A stretch of 7,285 bases of DNA from Alphaproteobacteria bacterium. GTDB lineage: Bacteria > Pseudomonadota > Alphaproteobacteria > Rs-D84. The notes below the pieces were generated by a model. That model was not told the DNA's origin. It ran no database searches and worked only from the letters and a program-made list of their open reading frames with translations. The translations under genes and the position numbers were made by a program. Position 1 is the stretch's first letter. Each line of letters starts with the position of its first letter. The DNA lies in contig WSMU01000032.1 in assembly GCA_013316395.1 (NCBI GenBank), positions 1 to 7,285 on the forward strand, in the 5' to 3' direction. This document shows positions 6,707 through 7,285 of the stretch, one piece after another.

Positions 6707-6994
6707 AAAAAGCAGCCCCAACTGGGGGCGGCCTTTTTTATCCAAATGGTAGCGCTTTTTAATCTCCGCCCAGTTTTTGACGGCGGTGCCGCGCCAGCAT
6801 TCGTTTCGCGGTCCATGCTTATGGTAGGCATTTGCACCCGATGCGGCGCAGACTGCAATCAGTGCGGCAATGTGGTATAACGACTGCCCCCCGACACTAT
6901 GTCGGGGAAATAACGGCGCGAACGCACCGAAATACCGGATGGCGATGCATATCACACCAAACAAACTAAGGCTTTCTAAGGCCTCGAACAACAT
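6683..6994 (-). CDS. Uncertain small membrane protein reading frame, 103 codons
   Basis: I do not recognise this protein. It is the only sizeable open frame in the stretch between the DUF308 gene and the tRNA. The translation has two hydrophobic stretches, at about residues 8-28 and 37-57, then a polar basic segment with NECWRGTAVKNWAEIKKRY (64-82). Support is mixed. In favour, the frame is not the shadow of a plus-strand gene over most of its length, and a TGA four codons upstream fixes the N-terminus. Against, the only ribosome binding site candidate is AGGG directly abutting the ATG. The frame also runs through the bidirectional terminator and overlaps the end of the DUF308 gene antisense by 24 bases, so its last 15 or so residues (GLLFLFLYLVL) are encoded by the terminator and that overlap. 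A minus-strand transcript stopped there would end before the stop codon. It could be a small gene, a decayed gene or chance. Confidence 0.35.
   Translation of the reverse strand: MLFEALESLSLFGVICIAIRYFGAFAPLFPRHSVGGQSLYHIAALIAVCAASGANAYHKHGPRNECWRGTAVKNWAEIKKRYHLDKKGRPQLGLLFLFLYLVL
6712..6739. terminator. Rho-independent terminator, apparently bidirectional
   Basis: GCAGCCCC (6712-6719) pairs with GGGGCGGC (6725-6732) around a five-base loop, with one A-G mismatch. TTTTTT follows at 6734-6739. On the other strand the hairpin is followed by seven T (plus-strand A at 6705-6711), so it should also stop minus-strand transcription. It begins six bases after the DUF308 stop codon. Confidence 0.88.
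6889..6907. other. Perfect GC-rich inverted repeat without a T-run
   Basis: CCCCGACA (6889-6896) and TGTCGGGG (6900-6907) form a perfect eight-base-pair hairpin around CTA. Neither strand has a T-run after it, so it is not a typical terminator. It lies inside the uncertain minus-strand reading frame, where it covers roughly residues 30-35. It could be an RNA structure or a protein-binding palindrome; nothing in the sequence decides between these. Confidence 0.45.
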
Positions 6995-7067
6995 CCCTGC
7001 AGTTCAATTATCTGTGTATTGGAAAAGAGACAATTTGGCAATATGAAATTTTATATATGTTCATGGC

Positions 7068-7096
7068 TTGAATTTGACAAATTTTTATTATAAAAT
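7068..7096 (+). promoter_or_regulatory. Promoter of the tRNA-Arg gene
   Basis: TTGAAT (7068-7073) and TAAAAT (7091-7096) are separated by exactly 17 bases and resemble -35 and -10 boxes. They would start transcription at about 7103, only a few bases before the mature tRNA 5' end at 7106. A perfect TTGACA at 7074-7079 overlaps the spacer but lies only 11 bases from TAAAAT, too close to act with it. Confidence 0.6.
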
Positions 7097-7105
7097 GCAA
7101 ATCAT

Positions 7106-7182
7106 GCGCCCTTAGCCCAGCTGGATAGAGCATCGGATTTCTAATCCGCAGGTCGCAGGTTCGAATCCTGCAGGGCGCGCCA
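7106..7182 (+). tRNA. tRNA-Arg, anticodon UCU
   Basis: The 77-base sequence folds into a full cloverleaf. A seven-pair acceptor stem joins GCGCCCT to AGGGCGC. The D-arm contains AGCTGGATA, and the anticodon loop TTTCTAA carries TCT at positions 34-36. The T-arm GCAGG-TTCGAAT-CCTGC is perfect, and the discriminator G and CCA are encoded. The anticodon reads AGA and AGG. The body closely resembles E. coli argU as I recall it. Two stem positions do not pair: C12 with A23 in the D-stem and T27 with C43 at the top of the anticodon stem. Neither is in a position that prevents folding. The gene has its own promoter and terminator, so it is probably a single-gene transcript. Confidence 0.97.
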
Positions 7183-7187
7183 GAAAT

Positions 7188-7214
7188 AAAACCGGCCTTT
7201 TGGGCCGGTTTTTT
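7188..7214 (+). terminator. Rho-independent terminator after the tRNA
   Basis: CCGGCC (7192-7197) pairs with GGCCGG (7203-7208) around TTTTG, extended by four A-T pairs, and six T follow at 7209-7214. It starts six bases after the tRNA CCA end. Read from the minus strand, the hairpin is followed by TTTTATTT, so it may also serve a convergent gene on the right. Confidence 0.9.
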
Positions 7215-7220
7215 AGGGGG

Positions 7221-7283
7221 TTAATTTGTATACTTGCAGTTGGAAGTATATACATAAGTTCCAATCGGCGTAGTAACATCTGA
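7221..7283 (-). CDS. Possible C-terminal end of a minus-strand gene (partial)
   Basis: Read on the minus strand, one frame from the window edge gives SDVTTPIGTYVYTSNCKYTN followed by TAA at 7223-7221, just before the bidirectional-looking terminator. The composition (Thr, Tyr, Gly, no rare residues) is plausible for the end of an exported protein, and a convergent gene would explain the shared terminator. The other two minus frames are also open over this short stretch, so length gives no support. No family can be assigned from 20 residues. Confidence 0.25.
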   Translation of the reverse strand, partial: SDVTTPIGTYVYTSNCKYTN

Positions 7284-7285
7284 AT

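Noticed and set aside
7074..7079. Perfect TTGACA as -35 box of the tRNA promoter
   Set aside because: Only 11 bases separate it from TAAAAT and 9 from TATAAA, too short for a sigma-70-type promoter. TTGAAT at 7068 has the correct 17-base spacer.
7158..7182. tRNA 3' end as attachment site of an integrated element
   Set aside because: No second copy of the tRNA 3' end, no integrase and no mobile-element gene is visible in the window. A short GCGCCAG match near 6790 is too small to count.
7241..7265. Inverted repeat TTGGAA...TTCCAA as a second hairpin
   Set aside because: Only six pairs flank a 13-base loop with no extension of pairing, and no T-run follows. It is likely chance in AT-rich sequence.
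1..7285. CRISPR array, insertion sequence or long repeats
   Set aside because: No regularly spaced repeats, transposase motifs or terminal inverted repeats were seen by reading the window.

Overview
The window comes from a Gram-negative bacterium. It carries a periplasmic adaptor, an inner-membrane ABC-2 exporter and a TolC-type outer-membrane channel in one co-oriented gene block. Base composition looks roughly balanced by eye, ATA isoleucine codons are common, and the tRNA gene encodes its CCA end. These traits fit a proteobacterium, possibly an uncultured host-associated alphaproteobacterium, but that placement is an inference with weak support.

Positions 57 to 5993 hold six tightly packed plus-strand genes: an HlyD-family adaptor, two separate ABC ATPases, two ABC-2 permeases and a TolC-family channel. 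The first four junctions overlap by 4 or 8 bases and the last has a 14-base gap, so this looks like one translationally coupled operon. Gene order and motifs match the E. coli ybhG-ybhF-ybhS-ybhR exporter, with two differences: the double ATPase YbhF is split into two polypeptides here, and an outer-membrane channel gene is appended. Together the proteins would form an ATP-driven tripartite pump across both membranes. The two ATPases power the two permeases, the adaptor bridges the periplasm, and the channel opens to the outside. The substrate cannot be read from the sequence.

The two ATPases are complementary rather than redundant. The first lacks the H-loop histidine. The second has a degenerate signature motif and an altered D-loop. 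All three changes fall in the same predicted nucleotide site of a heterodimer, leaving one site with consensus motifs.

After a 77-base gap without a visible terminator comes a six-helix DUF308/HdeD-like membrane protein (6071-6706), closed by a strong, apparently bidirectional terminator. The next 360 or so bases hold no plus-strand gene. A 103-codon minus-strand reading frame with two hydrophobic stretches covers most of it and may or may not be real. The window ends with a tRNA-Arg(UCU) gene that has its own promoter and terminator, then about 70 bases that may hold the last codons of a minus-strand gene.
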